This document shows, in pieces, positions 47,477 to 59,129 of a DNA stretch of 64,000 bases; position 1 is the first letter of the stretch, and every line of letters begins with the position of its first letter. The stretch is from Gossypium raimondii (Eukaryota > Streptophyta > Magnoliopsida > Malvales > Malvaceae): contig NC_068575.1 of NCBI RefSeq assembly GCF_025698545.1, forward strand, positions 59,033,980-59,097,979, given 5' to 3'. The notes under the pieces were generated by a model, which saw only the letters and a program-made list of their open reading frames with translations, did not search any database and was not told the origin of the DNA. Made by a program: the position numbers and the translations under genes.

Positions 47477-48439
47477 TGTTGGCAAATGAAAGTCATGTGA
47501 ATCTATTTAGCACTTTCAATTAATTTCATAATCATAATTTTTATTTATGCATCCAAATATGTGTTAAAGTAAGAATGTTAGATGTAAGAATTTTTTTACA
47601 ATATTAGATTGTGTGGTTGGGGGTTTGAACCCCGCTCACGAAAAAGAAACACATTTTATAGCCAATCATTTATCTCTTTGGAGAATATTTATGAGGAGAG
47701 GATTAATTACTATTGCCGATGATGACTAGCTTGATTTTGATAATAAAAAAATATTAGATTATGCGAGTGAAAATATTATATAAAAATGTAATTATTAAAG
47801 AATTATGAAAATAAGTAAACCAGATTTTGGTTAAAATGGTTATGTTAAAATTTTCAAATTTATAATGTTGTAGGCTTAAATTCTATTATAGTAATATTTT
47901 ATATAAGAAGATATAAATATAAGAATATCATTGTAGTAATATTTGTTATTTTGTAAAAACAATATAATTTTAATTATTTGAATTGAATTAGTATATGATT
48001 AAAATATTATAAATAGTTGGGTATAATGATAAAATATATTACACTCTCAAAAGAAAGATGTAGGTTCGAATTTTAAAGATAATATTGTTGAAAGTGTAAC
48101 CACAAACTCGCATAGAGGGAGGCAGGCATAGGCAAGTGGCTCTTGAAGTTGTTAAAGGGCAAAATTAGGAACCAAACAAGGAGCGGAAGCAATAAATAGA
48201 CAGAAACTTGGAATTGAACGTAGTGTTGAAATAATAAAAAATTGAAGTAGGTAAGAAATATCCTGAGTCGATTCGCCCATCCTATGATAGCAACATGATT
48301 TAGGGAAGAAGAAATGCCGTCAACAATTCAAGTTTGAAACGTTTTGTCTTCACGAGGGGACCAGTTTTATTTATCATGGTTGAAACTGACTTGTTTCTCT
48401 AGTATAAAGCAAAATCACATCTCTTGCTACAGAAAATTT
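47477..48439. other. AT-rich spacer
   Basis: No gene. A GGTTTGAACCCCGC phrase at about 47621 looks like a Pol III B box and could be a SINE relic, but no A box or body was found. Confidence 0.4.
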
Positions 48440-49130
48440 TGGAATGTTTAGTAGATAGAAATTAGAAAATTGTTTAACCTGGGGTTTGGTACAGATAACA
48501 GATAAAAGCCCATTTTCCTTGAGTTGATAAGCGATGATGAATCAGCCCCCAGGATCATGCACAAACATACAAAGATCCTTTCTATCCACACCAGCTTTTG
48601 CAAGCCTTGAAATGGCTTTGACACCCCAATTTTTCCTACCAAATATCAGCTTCACAATAGATTTGCAAATACAAGAATATTGCCATGGAACATCTACCAA
48701 TATCATTGGTACAAAAAGCGCATACAGCTCTGTCCGATGAAACCAAGCTCCTCCTTGGTTGGAATTCGACCTCGAATGAGTTGCCATACAAACACTTCCA
48801 TTTTTGGAGGGGCAAGGTCGACCCATATATATTCACATAGCTGACCTTAGGACATGATGGCAGTGCAATAAGATTTAGGGGAATCATTTCCACAGCTGGG
48901 AGCTTTCCATAATAACTGGTCGTTTTTTGAGGGACTCCACGTTACCATCTTGAAGAGATTCACAAAATTCCCTCCACTATCATTTTCCCAATCAAACAAA
49001 CTCCTCCTTAACTCAATTTTCCATTTCCAATGGTCATTAGCAAACTGAATCGTTTCATTTATTTGAAAATAGAACCAAGTATGTCCCATGTGTTCACCAT
49101 CCCATGTGGGCATGGATTTGAGTCATGCTA
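48440..49130 (-). pseudogene. LINE retrotransposon fragment (end of RT and zf-RVT region)
   Basis: Reading minus from 49113: ELRRSLFDWENDSG, then VTWSPSKNDQLLWK, then after a frame change YIWVDLAPPKMEVFVWQLIR and GRIPTKEELGF. The wording 'R.LF.WE...' followed by '.WK' and 'W...PPK...F.W.L..GR.PT...L' is the standard linker and zf-RVT start of plant L1-like LINE polyproteins. Stops and frame changes make it inactive. Unrelated in orientation to the LINE pieces at 27.9-30.2 kb. Confidence 0.75.
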
Positions 49131-50055
49131 ATCATGTTGTTGTTTAGGGCTTTACCTTACTAGTGTAGTTCACCAAAAAAAATATTGTAAAAGGTAAATG
49201 TATTGTAATTCTTTTATTAAAAAATAGAAAAAATGTTCTTTGTACATTAGATAAAGGAGTAAAATAATCTTATTAAAAATTATTTCAGTGTTTTATATAT
49301 AAGACATAACAATAAATTTAGAACTAAATCTTTACATCTTTATTCGATTTTACTCTTACTATTTTATTTGTACCAAATTAATGTTTAATCATCCACCATC
49401 AAAGTGATATTATTTTATCTTATATTAGGTTAACAAATAATTAAAAATATAAATAAAAACATGATTTTAGAACTTATGAAGAATCTCTTCAAAATTAAAA
49501 AAAACACCTAATTTTTTAAAACAAATTATTATTTTTCAACCTTTCAATAAAAGATTGTAAAATTTTAAAGAAATACAATTCTTTTTCCTTTTAAATTCAA
49601 ACAAGTTTAAAATAGATGAGATTGTTGGTGGGTGCACTATAAATAAATATTTTAGGTGGCATACATAACTGCAGAATACATACATTTATATAATTAGTGA
49701 CATAATTATCAAAAATACCCTCAATATTTATAGGTTTTTAGGTTTTTAGGTTTGAGCTTTTTTGTTTTAGATTGATACCTTTAACATTACAATTTTTTTA
49801 GAAGTCAGTCTAATTTTAATAGAAAACATGAGTTAATCATCATCAAACCACATGTCAGCAAAATAACCTTTATGCCACATAAACACGATGTCATAGATCA
49901 CATCATCTATTTAACAATTATTTTTCATTTTGATTCATCTTCTTCCTTCTGCTCTCTTTCTGTGTCCCCTTTAGTTGTTGACTTGTTGTTCCAGTAAAAT
50001 CAAAGAAAAACACAAGTCACAACACATGTTTCTTTTAGTTTCAGTTTTTGTAGCC
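49131..50055. other. AT-rich spacer
   Basis: No gene or clear transposon border. Simple AT-rich sequence with short T and A runs. Confidence 0.4.
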
Positions 50056-50345
50056 TTATGTTTCCAACCATGGCGGATTTACTGACAAGGAACTGTCGTA
50101 CATAAAGCAACAAGGCTTTATTACAAATTCCTCAACCATGGGGTTAAGCTTAAATAAAATCTCAACCAAATCTCTCATCTCGTTCTTGAAAATCTCACCA
50201 TTACTCCCATTTTCCAAATTGCTAAATCCATTAAGCCCTCCAGTCCTTTTCACCGTCTATTGTTGGTTCTTTTCATTAAACCCATTCTATGTCAGTATGT
50301 TGCTATCGCCATTGCTATTAGTGATTGCTACAGGATTTTCTTAAT
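50056..50345 (-). pseudogene. Fragment of a PAM2-motif (CID-type) RNA-binding protein gene
   Basis: On the minus strand the frame reads ENPVAITNSNGDSN, a break, then GGLNGFSNLENGSNGEIFKN, EMRDLVEILFKLNPMVEEFV and IKP. The block MRDLVE(M/I)L.KLNPMAEEFVPP is the PAM2/CTC-interacting motif of plant CID8-CID13-type proteins, which bind the MLLE domain of poly(A)-binding protein and carry two RRMs. Here Ala is Val and the PP after EEFV is lost. There are in-frame stops before the motif and no RRM follows. It is a truncated, dead copy of the N-terminal part. Confidence 0.6.
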
Positions 50346-50350
50346 AAAAA

Positions 50351-51370
50351 ATGTCTTCTTTAGTAGTCTTAGCACCATTTGATACCAGCAACTCAGTCCA
50401 ATTTAAAGGCCATAATAAAAATGAGCTTAATTTCCCTCAAAGCCCAATTACTAGATCTAAATTTAAGCAACTAAGGATAAAACTCAACTTATTCATTCAG
50501 GCTTTATCACAAAAAAAAAAAAAAAAATCGAGAAGAAAAATTGAAGCTTCAAGAAGATGAATTTTAGAGCAATGATGAATTAGAATGGACTAATTTTGTG
50601 CGTGGGTCTAAACTTTCAATCTATGATAACAAGCCCATGTGAAAAATGTTAGCAAGCTTAGACACTTCACTTCAAGGACCCCAGTCGATCCCACAAGCCT
50701 AGACGTATCATATTAGGTTTGGGTTTTAGGCTTAATTTTTTATTAATATGAACTCAATATTGTATTTATCAGCTCTTATTATATTATTATTATTATATTC
50801 TAAATTTTTTATAATTATTTAGTATTTTAAGTTATTTAGGAGTTTTACGTTAACAATAAAGTTTTGTTTAAAACTACTTTTGTTTAGATTAAATTAGAGT
50901 TCTAGTATACTTAAGAGCTTTATTTAGATTTATTTAGCTAGCCTATATATAAGCATTTGCATTGTACACAAATCACACAATTCATTATTCAACTTCTCTT
51001 TTGAGTTAATAAATTCTCTTTGAGTTTTTCTTTCAAGAATTTCTATTGAGTTTTTCTTTAGAAGACTTTTAACAATCTTTTTAGATTGCGGGAATAATCT
51101 TTAAACTTTTTCTTGCCAATGTTTCTTTCTTGGAGGGAAAATTAAAGTCACTTGAAGAGGGTTGTGGATTCTTCGTATTTCCAATGCTTCTTAGGACTTC
51201 TACATACCATGTTCTATCTTCTTTAATTTCTTCCTTCTTATTATAATCGTAGATTTATTATTCTATTTTAATTATCTTATTTATTTATTTTAATTGTTTT
51301 ATCTAACTTGGATTTGATTGTGTTTTAGGTTGTATAAAAAATCCAAGTTTCTTTCCGAACGTCTAGAGCC
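50351..51370 (+). mobile_element. Possible Ty3/gypsy remnant: end of a gag/linker frame followed by an LTR-like region
   Basis: A frame at 50351-50560 contains SPITRSKFKQLRIKLNLFIQ, close to the PITR(S/A)-x-AK-x-(L/I) linker found in many plant Ty3 polyproteins. Beyond it, 50640-51370 has LTR-like traits: CTATATATAAGC at about 50942 as a TATA box, and a long T-rich leader. I could not find matching termini or a target-site duplication. Confidence 0.35.
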
Positions 51371-51726
51371 CTAAGTCAAATTTGCGACTATGACAAACTT
51401 TACGATCCGCTTCCGCATTCATCCGTCTCATTCTGTATCACCATTCGTGGAATCAGTCTTGGTCTTTGATTTATTTGGATGGTTTACCAAATTGAAGTCA
51501 AACGATTTTTGCCCTGACACTCTCGGCAACCGCCATGATCAAATCGAAACTCCCTCTAAAAAGAACTGTTTTCTTTTTCCATATTCCTTTGTAAACAAAC
51601 AACAAAAACTATCTAATGATTTGGAAAACCAATACCTAGAAAAAAGGAGAAAAGAAATAAGTTGTATATATATAATTGTTATTGTTGTTGTTGTCCGGGG
51701 AGCAACATACCTCCCTTATCTAAATG
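51371..51726. other. Short spacer before the Tat-type solo LTR
   Basis: An open frame from 51390 to 51797 crosses the LTR border and matches no family I know, so it is not treated as a gene. Confidence 0.4.
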
Positions 51727-51731
51727 GTTTC

Positions 51732-54063
51732 TGTGAAAGCCCAATTCCATCTGGCCCAAGACCCAATAATAAAACAAGACCAAATAATAAAGTCTAATTA
51801 CAAACAACCCAAAATGAAAAAACAAACCCCTAATGGCCCTGTGGCCCACAACCTAAACTAAGTTTTCAAAAAAAAAAAAAAACAACAACAACAAAAAAAC
51901 CCTAGCCGTCGTTCCTCTCTCGTCGCCCGAGGTCTGCCACCGCCAACTGCCCCCATCTTGTCATTGACTCCAAAGACGCCTGCAAATACAGAAGAGCAAG
52001 AACAGTAGAAAAAAATAAAAAATAATATTGTAATTTGGCTATAAAAAAGCCTGAAAATAGATTGTAAAAGGGGTTTTTTTTTTAAAAAAAAGAGAAAACA
52101 AACGAAAAGCAATAAAAAAAAGAACTGAAAAGAAAAAGTTCAAAGGTGACTTTCTTGTTTATTTTTTTATTTTTTTAACTCAATTATTTAAAAAAAGAAG
52201 CATAAAGTATAAAAAAAAGGGAAAACTCACCTGTCGGTTCATCTTCTGCCACCGTCGGAAACCATCGCCGCCGTTTCTTCGCGCTATTTTCCCCTTTCTT
52301 TGATTTTCAAAAACTATTGGGCTAGATTCGAGTTTTTTTATGAAAGAGGTTTTTTTAAAAAAAAAAGGTTAAAAGGCATTTTTCGGCCACCGGAGGCAAC
52401 AGCCTCCATCGCTGGTGACCGGTGGCCACAGTGGCCCACGGCAGCACCGATGGCCAGATCTAGGGGGTTGAGAGAAAGAAACAAGGCTTTTAGGTTTTTT
52501 TTTAAATGAAAGGCAAAATGATTTTTTTGAAACTTTTTTAACTTAAATAGGCATGCTGAAATGACGTCGTTTCACTCAGGCCCCAAACACCCTAAAACGG
52601 CGTCGTTTTGACACGAAATCCAATCCAACCTGACCCAGCAGGATTCGCATGTTTTTTAAAGGGGGTCTAATTACCGCTTTGGCCCTTCCGCTTTTCTTTT
52701 TTTTCAATTTGGTCCTAATTCTTTTTTTCCTTTAAAACTTCACCATTTAATTTTGTTTTATTTTCAATTTAGTCCCCCGATTTGCCAAAGAAACGATGCG
52801 TTTAATAGGGTATGAGATATTTTCTCATTTAGTCCTTATTTCTTTTCGTGCAATTCATTTTGGTCCTTTATTATGTTTTATTTTTTTACAATTTAGGCCC
52901 TAAATTCCATTTAAATTTCAATTTAGTCCTTTTATATTTGTTCATTTATTTTATTATAATTTAGGCTCTAAATTTCATTTTAATTTCAATTTAATCCTTT
53001 ATTCATTTAATTTCAACCTTTTATAGATTTTTATATGTATTGTTATGTATTGTTTTATTTATTTATTTATATATTTATTCATTTATTATTTCTTTACTTT
53101 TTTGTATTTAAAATTTGTATTGTCATTTATTCATTTATTTGCACATTTTATTATTATTTATTATCATTATTATTACTATATTGTTTATTTTTCCTTTATT
53201 ATTTAATTAGTATTAAAATAGTAATTAAAAGGATTATTGCCATTGTTATTATTTGGTGAATTATTATTATTATTATAATTTTATTATTATATCATTCATT
53301 TATTTATTATTTTAATATTCTACCCACATAGCGACTTTATATGATTTCACTATCATTGTATTATACACTATGTTTAAACACATTTGTCCGTTTTTCATAC
53401 GATGCCCGAATAAACTAAATATATGTACCATTTTAAGTGTTACATATTTTTTTTTACTTGATGCATAAAAAGGAAAATTTTAAAATTAAGGCAATGTTTC
53501 ATATTTGGAGATTCGAAAAGTTGTGCCCTAACTTACGGGGTTCGACTTTCTCTTTGAACCTAGATAACCCAACATTCCTTTTAAAATTAAAACACATGAG
53601 ATTTAAATAGTAATTAAAATAAAGAGCAAGCTTATTTTCGAGGAATCGAGATGTCGTGTCCTAACTTACGGGATGTGACCTTTTGTTACCTCGAGATAAG
53701 AGAGCCTTTTACATATGTTTTGATTTATTCAAGTGATTTTAATTTAAAATAGCATTATGCAAAGGGAGATCGTGTTTTAAATTCTCTTCAAATTTTTAAT
53801 TTTCGATACTAAGACATCGAGTAATAAATTAGGTATCAAATTTGGGCGTAGCGAGGGCGTTAATCCTTCCTCGTGCGTAACCGAATCTCGAACCCATTTT
53901 CTGGATTTTGTAGACCAAAAATCATTGTTTTAGTAAATCAAGCCTTTTTATTAAAACAATTAAATTACAAAGTGATCTGATCACACCTCATAAAAAAAGA
54001 TTAATGATGATAGAATTTTCAAAATATAACTCAATCTTAAAAAGGGGGGGGGGGGGTTCAACA
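51732..54063 (+). mobile_element. Solo LTR of a Tat-type element, plus orientation
   Basis: 2332 bp from TGTGAAAGCCC to GGTTCAACA, flanked by a perfect GTTTC duplication (51727-51731 and 54064-54068). Its right third matches the reverse complement of the LTRs at 30.3 and 39.2 kb: CGTGTCCTAACTTACGGGAT, GTTAATCCTTCCTCGTGCGT, and CTGATCACACCTCAT. It shares the GGCTATAAAA TATA context (about 52038). It is related to, but clearly diverged from, the 11.8-kb element and points the other way. No internal region remains. A G13 run lies at about 54044-54056. Confidence 0.85.
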
Positions 54064-54068
54064 GTTTC

Positions 54069-56849
54069 CATGGATGAAAGCCCAACCCAGCTCAAAGATC
54101 ATCGCCACTTTATGAATTGAGAATTAAAAAAGAAAAAAGAAAAAGGAGACAGACTTTGCAAATTGATGGAGGAAATAGGTAAAACATAGGAAAATAAGTA
54201 ATAATATTTTGTCTGCAGCTTTATATTAAAAGAAAGAAAGAAATAAGAAAGACATTTTTGACACGTGATCTACATGTGGTTAATTAACAGTCAATTGACA
54301 TTTTTCATTAAAATTGAGTTAATTTTTAGAAAAATCATAATGTTTAGGATCTCAATCCCCCAAAAAAAGGTTAAGGGTTCAAATCCCAAAACTCATAAAC
54401 TTTTGAGGGTATTTTCGATAATTATGTCATAATTATTAAAATGGTTTGTTGAGTTGGTGTTACCTTCAATTGGGTCACCAAGGCAGTTGTTAAAGTATAA
54501 AAATATTTTTTTTGTAATTAAAATAAGTTCTATTATTCGATGGTACTTTAATCTTTTCCATTTAAAAAATATGCATATCGTGATATTTAAATTCAAACCA
54601 ATTGCATTAGTAAAACATTTAATTTATCACTCAATTAAAACTTTATTTTATATTTTTATACATTTTAATTTTAATTATGTACACTTTATTATTTCTATCA
54701 ATTTTATATATTCACACTTACTATTTATTAAGTGTTTTATTGAGGTGGTGCCACCTCAACCGAGTCACCAATTCGGTTAAAAATTACGAAATATCCTTCG
54801 TAATTTAAATAAATGATACTATTTGAGGATATTTAGTCTTTTTATTTTAATAAAACCAATTAATATAGGTATTGATAGGATTTAAACTTGTGCCAATTAG
54901 ATTAATAAAACATTAAATTACCACTCAACCAAAGCTTAATTTTGATATATTTTATACATTTTATTTTAACATGCATAAGTTATTATCTCCATTAATTGTT
55001 TGTTTTACTCACAAATTAGTCTATCTTTTAATTTTAATATCGTACATATTTCATGTGTTATTATGATTAATTAGTTTAAAACTATACGTTTCATTATTTA
55101 TTGTATGCTACTTTTAAACACACATTTGTATTCTAAATTTATAGTTTCCACACGCATACATGTGTGATAGGATTTCTAGTATGAAATTTAAAGATGGACT
55201 TTCACTTTACATATTCACTCACAATTGCACCTCAACTATAAGATTTTTCTCGTGTCTTACTTATATGTGGAATTAGAAAATCCTAAACACATGCTCCTAA
55301 TGAAAAAATCCAAGTATGAATTTTGGAGATAATTTGGGTAGCCATAAACTTCGGATATGAATAGTACAAAGGTAAATATTATTACATGTTAATTAGGTAA
55401 AATATGCTATTAATCCCGTACTTTGACAAATTTGAGGTTTAACCTATACTTAAAATGTTAGAAATTAAGTTCTCCAACTATTTTGATTTAAAATTTCAAT
55501 ACAATAATTAAAATCGTAAGTATTTTCTGTCAAAATTTATCGATTTAGCATGTTCATTAAGTCGCCTCATATGACATTTCATACGATTAACAAAAAATAA
55601 AAATGTTGGTTAACAATTTGAAAAAAAACTAAAATTGACGATAATGATTGAACTAGAATTTTAAATATAAAAGGTACGAAGAATGAATTTTAAAATTTTA
55701 AAATACAAAGACTAAATATCAAATTCTATAAAATATATGAAGTAATAGGTGAAGATTTTAAGATTGAAAAATCTGAAAAATAAAATAAAAGAGAAGAAAG
55801 ATAAAAGACAATGTGAAGTGTGATAATTTTTACCTTATTTTAGAGTTGCCAAATAGTAAATAATTCCATCACCAAACTTAAAGCTGAAATGTTGATCTTT
55901 GATGACATAAAGTAAAAGCTGAATAAATAAACTCAATTTCTTAGTGGGCTTGACACTTAACAAGATAGCAGTCGACCTTCATGGGTTTGCCCGTTAGAAG
56001 TGTTGGCCAGCTCTGAATTTTCACGTCTCTTCAAATTTTCATTTTACTAATATTTACGTCTTTTCTTTTTTCTATGATGTTTGTATCATATGATTTTATT
56101 TTTACTAAAATTGATTGTAAGTGTTTTAATTTTTGGAAAATCCAAAAAAACCTCTAACTTTTAATTATTCTAAGGAGTCACAGGTAATGTGGATCCCTGC
56201 ATAATCTTTTACATTTGTATATTCAACTTGTAAGTGAAAATTCACTAATCTCAATTATATTATGATAATTTTACTTTTCCTTTCTGATAATATTGGTCAA
56301 CTTTACCCTTTAAGTGATTGGAGTTTGAAATCAACAAAATAAATTTTAGTAAAAATTATAAAATTTGTATGTAACAATGAGCGAATCCACAAAATTTGAT
56401 TAGTAAAAATAAGTAAAATAAAAATAAAAGGGATTTTAAAATTGAAAAGTTAAATTAAAACTAAAACTATTGAAATAAAGACCATATATAAAATTTTAAA
56501 AATCAATAAAATAAGTAAAATAAAAATAAAAGGGATTTGAAAATTAAAATTTAAATTAGAACTAAAACTATTGAAAGAAATATCGTAAATAAAAATCTAA
56601 CAAATCAATAAGATAAAAGTTAGTGAAAAGTTTAATCTCGACTTTGATTCATAGATTTAATCAATAATACAAAGATATATGTCAACATTGTTGTGAAACA
56701 AAGAATAAAGAGAAAATAAATAACAAGAAAATAGGAGAGCAAAAGAGAATACGCATTTTTATTAATCAATAGGAGTGTTTACGTATTTTTATTAATCAAT
56801 AGGGTGTTCACAATGCTTCTCCAATATATATATATTTATAAATATATTT
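54069..56849. other. AT-rich spacer with decayed repeats
   Basis: No gene. Two related stretches near 54440-54500 and 54740-54800 share GAGTCACCAA(T/G) and TTAAAAAT-type phrases, suggesting a short local duplication. The 55390-55560 stretch resembles dispersed repeats near 2.8 kb. Confidence 0.4.
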
Positions 56850-57906
56850 TATTAATCACTTGACATTACCAAAACAAATTATCTTAATTGCATAATCTGG
56901 AAATTGTGCTATTAATTTAATTACTTGTGCAAGTAATCTCGCAAACGCTAGGTTGCGAGTTGATAATAAATACACATATGACCATCTTCTAGATATATCT
57001 ATCAAAATCATGAAATACTTAAATGGCCTACATATATCTCCTTGTATGTGTTTCAAAAATGCAGGTGATTCTAACCCAGTTTTAACTAATGATGGTCTAA
57101 TAATTAATTTACCTTGAGAATTCTCTAAATTGAAGATTCTTTTGGTTTTTCAATGGATGGCCTAATTGGTCTTGCCAAATAGTAAATGAACTTGGATCTA
57201 TAAACTTCTGGTTTATTGTAACATGTGTTTTAATTGTACTACCAAACCAGAAGACAAGACAAGTAATTTTTCCAAGATATATTTCTTTCAAAATATAACT
57301 GTAATGATTTGTAGATACTCCATGTTTTTCTCCCTTGTAGTCTCAAAATAATATTCATTTCGACGAATATCTTTACAGCTTAATAAATTTCTTCAAAACT
57401 CAAACAAAAATAGTGCATCATCTATAATAAACTTTATCCCTCGAGGTGATAATATTGTAGCTCTTTCGGAGCTTTCGATTAAATTAGCAATATCATAAAT
57501 GATATTAACATTTGTGTCACTTGCATTTAATTGAGAAAATATTTCTTATATTTAAGTGTTGTATGCATTGTAGCAGGATCTGTGAGACATATTTTCATTC
57601 TTGATCTTGGGACCAACTAAAACTTGAGAAAATTAATTTTCTTCATTAAAAAAATACAGCATAAGTGATGTTTGGAAAAAAAACACTTTATTTAAAAGAA
57701 AATATTTAAAATTGAATAACATAAAAATATAACCTTTTTCCTAAAAAATCAAATATTGAAATGGAAAATAGTAATCAAATGTTCTTTTCATCCCCAACTT
57801 TTCCACCGTCATTTCCAAAAAAAAAAAATTTCACAGCCAAGTTTGAATTCACAAAGTCAAATTTGTTTCAACATTCTTTCCCTTCTTTTTGAAGAAGGCT
57901 TGTTAT

Positions 57907-59129
57907 TAGGGGTGAGCATTCGATCGAATCGAATCGAAAATTTTCGAGTTAATCGAGTTTTCGAATCTCATTTTATCATCCTAACTTTATTTGAAGTTTT
58001 CTCGAATCGAGTCGAGTGAGATGGAATTCGAATCGAATCGAATCGAATATATTTGTTCGAGTTAAATTTTAAAAAATAATTTTAGGTCATTGTAACCATT
58101 GTCACCCATCATAATAAAATTTGTCCACCTTAATCAAATTTTTTATTAACTTTCATCACCTCATAATTTATTTATTAATTTTTTATATACTGGTTAGCTT
58201 ATTTGTTTGCTTAGTTGTTTCAATTATCTTCGGATTCTTGTCACTATGTATTTTGGAATTAAAAATATATTAAATATAAAAATATGATTTTTAATAAAAT
58301 TTATTTTAAAATAAAATTTGAAATTGATACCAATATAAAATTTTAACACGAATATTTTATGGCATAATTAAGAATTCAATTTTAATATAAATATTCAATA
58401 TGACTAAACAATTCAATAATATAAATAATATAAAATGTGAAATTTAATTTAATAATATAAATAGTATATATAAATAAAATTATTACTATTTATGTTTAGT
58501 GATTTTTTGGATAATGTTGATTTTTATTTGAGAGTAAAGGGTGAGAAGTAAAAGTTTAGGGGGAAAATAAAAAGTTTTGGGGAATAAAAGTTTGAGGGAA
58601 AGTAAATAGGGGGAGTAAAATTTTGGAGGGAAAATATTAAAAAAAAATTGGAGGGGGAGGGTTTGGGGTAGATGGGAGGTGGGATGGGAAGAGAATAAAA
58701 GTTTTAGGGAAAAGTGGGAGGAGTAAAATTTTGGGGAAAATAAAAATTTTGAGGGTTTTGAGAGTAAAGTTTTGAAAAAAATGAATGGAAGAGTAAAATT
58801 TTGGTGGAAATGTATTTTGAGTAGATTGGGGTTGGGAGGAGGAGTAAAAGTTTTGGGGGAAAAGTGGGAAGGAGTAAAAGTTTTGAGGAAAAGTAAAAAG
58901 TTTGAGAGTTTAGGTAAAACTGTAAAATATTATAGTTTGATATTCGAATTATTCGAATTATTCGAGTTATTCGAATTCGAAAACTCAACTCGATTCGAAC
59001 TCGAAATTCGAAAAAAAAATTCGAGTTGATTCGAATAACTCGATTAACTCGAATAACTCGATTCGTTTAACTCGAAATTCGAATTTTTTTTCGATTTTTT
59101 CGAGTCGAATCGAATTTTGCTCACCCCTA
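57907..59129. mobile_element. Non-autonomous hAT-type DNA transposon inserted in the copia remnant
   Basis: 1223 bp with ends TAGGGGTGAGCA and TGCTCACCCCTA, a perfect 12-nt inverted repeat. Subterminal regions are rich in TCGAATCGAA / TTCGAGTT(A/T) motifs in inverted order. Flanks are CTTGTTAT (57899-57906) and CTTGGTAT (59130-59137), a 7/8 match to an 8-bp duplication, the hAT length. No transposase. A relative in poor condition lies at 8.4 kb. Confidence 0.82.
58505..58925 (+). repeat. G/A-rich degenerate repeat with G-quadruplex potential inside the hAT element
   Basis: About 420 nt of strongly purine-biased plus strand, made of variants of GGGAGTAAAATTTTGGGGG and AAAAG. At 58653-58687 five or more runs of three or more G are separated by loops of one to five nt (GGGGGAGGG, GGGG, GGG, GGTGGG). 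Confidence 0.75.

Noticed and set aside
47600..47650. GGTTTGAACCCCGC, a Pol III B-box look-alike
   Set aside because: No A box at the right distance, no cloverleaf and no SINE body; left as a note only.
51390..51797. 135-codon open frame on the plus strand
   Set aside because: It crosses the start of the Tat-type solo LTR at 51732 and matches no family, so it is chance.
53035..53259. Leu/Ile/Tyr/Phe-rich frame resembling a membrane protein
   Set aside because: A translation of A/T-only low-complexity sequence inside the solo LTR.
58704..58988. Minus-strand Leu/Pro/Phe-rich frame
   Set aside because: Complement of the purine-rich repeat inside the hAT element; repeat-encoded, no homology.
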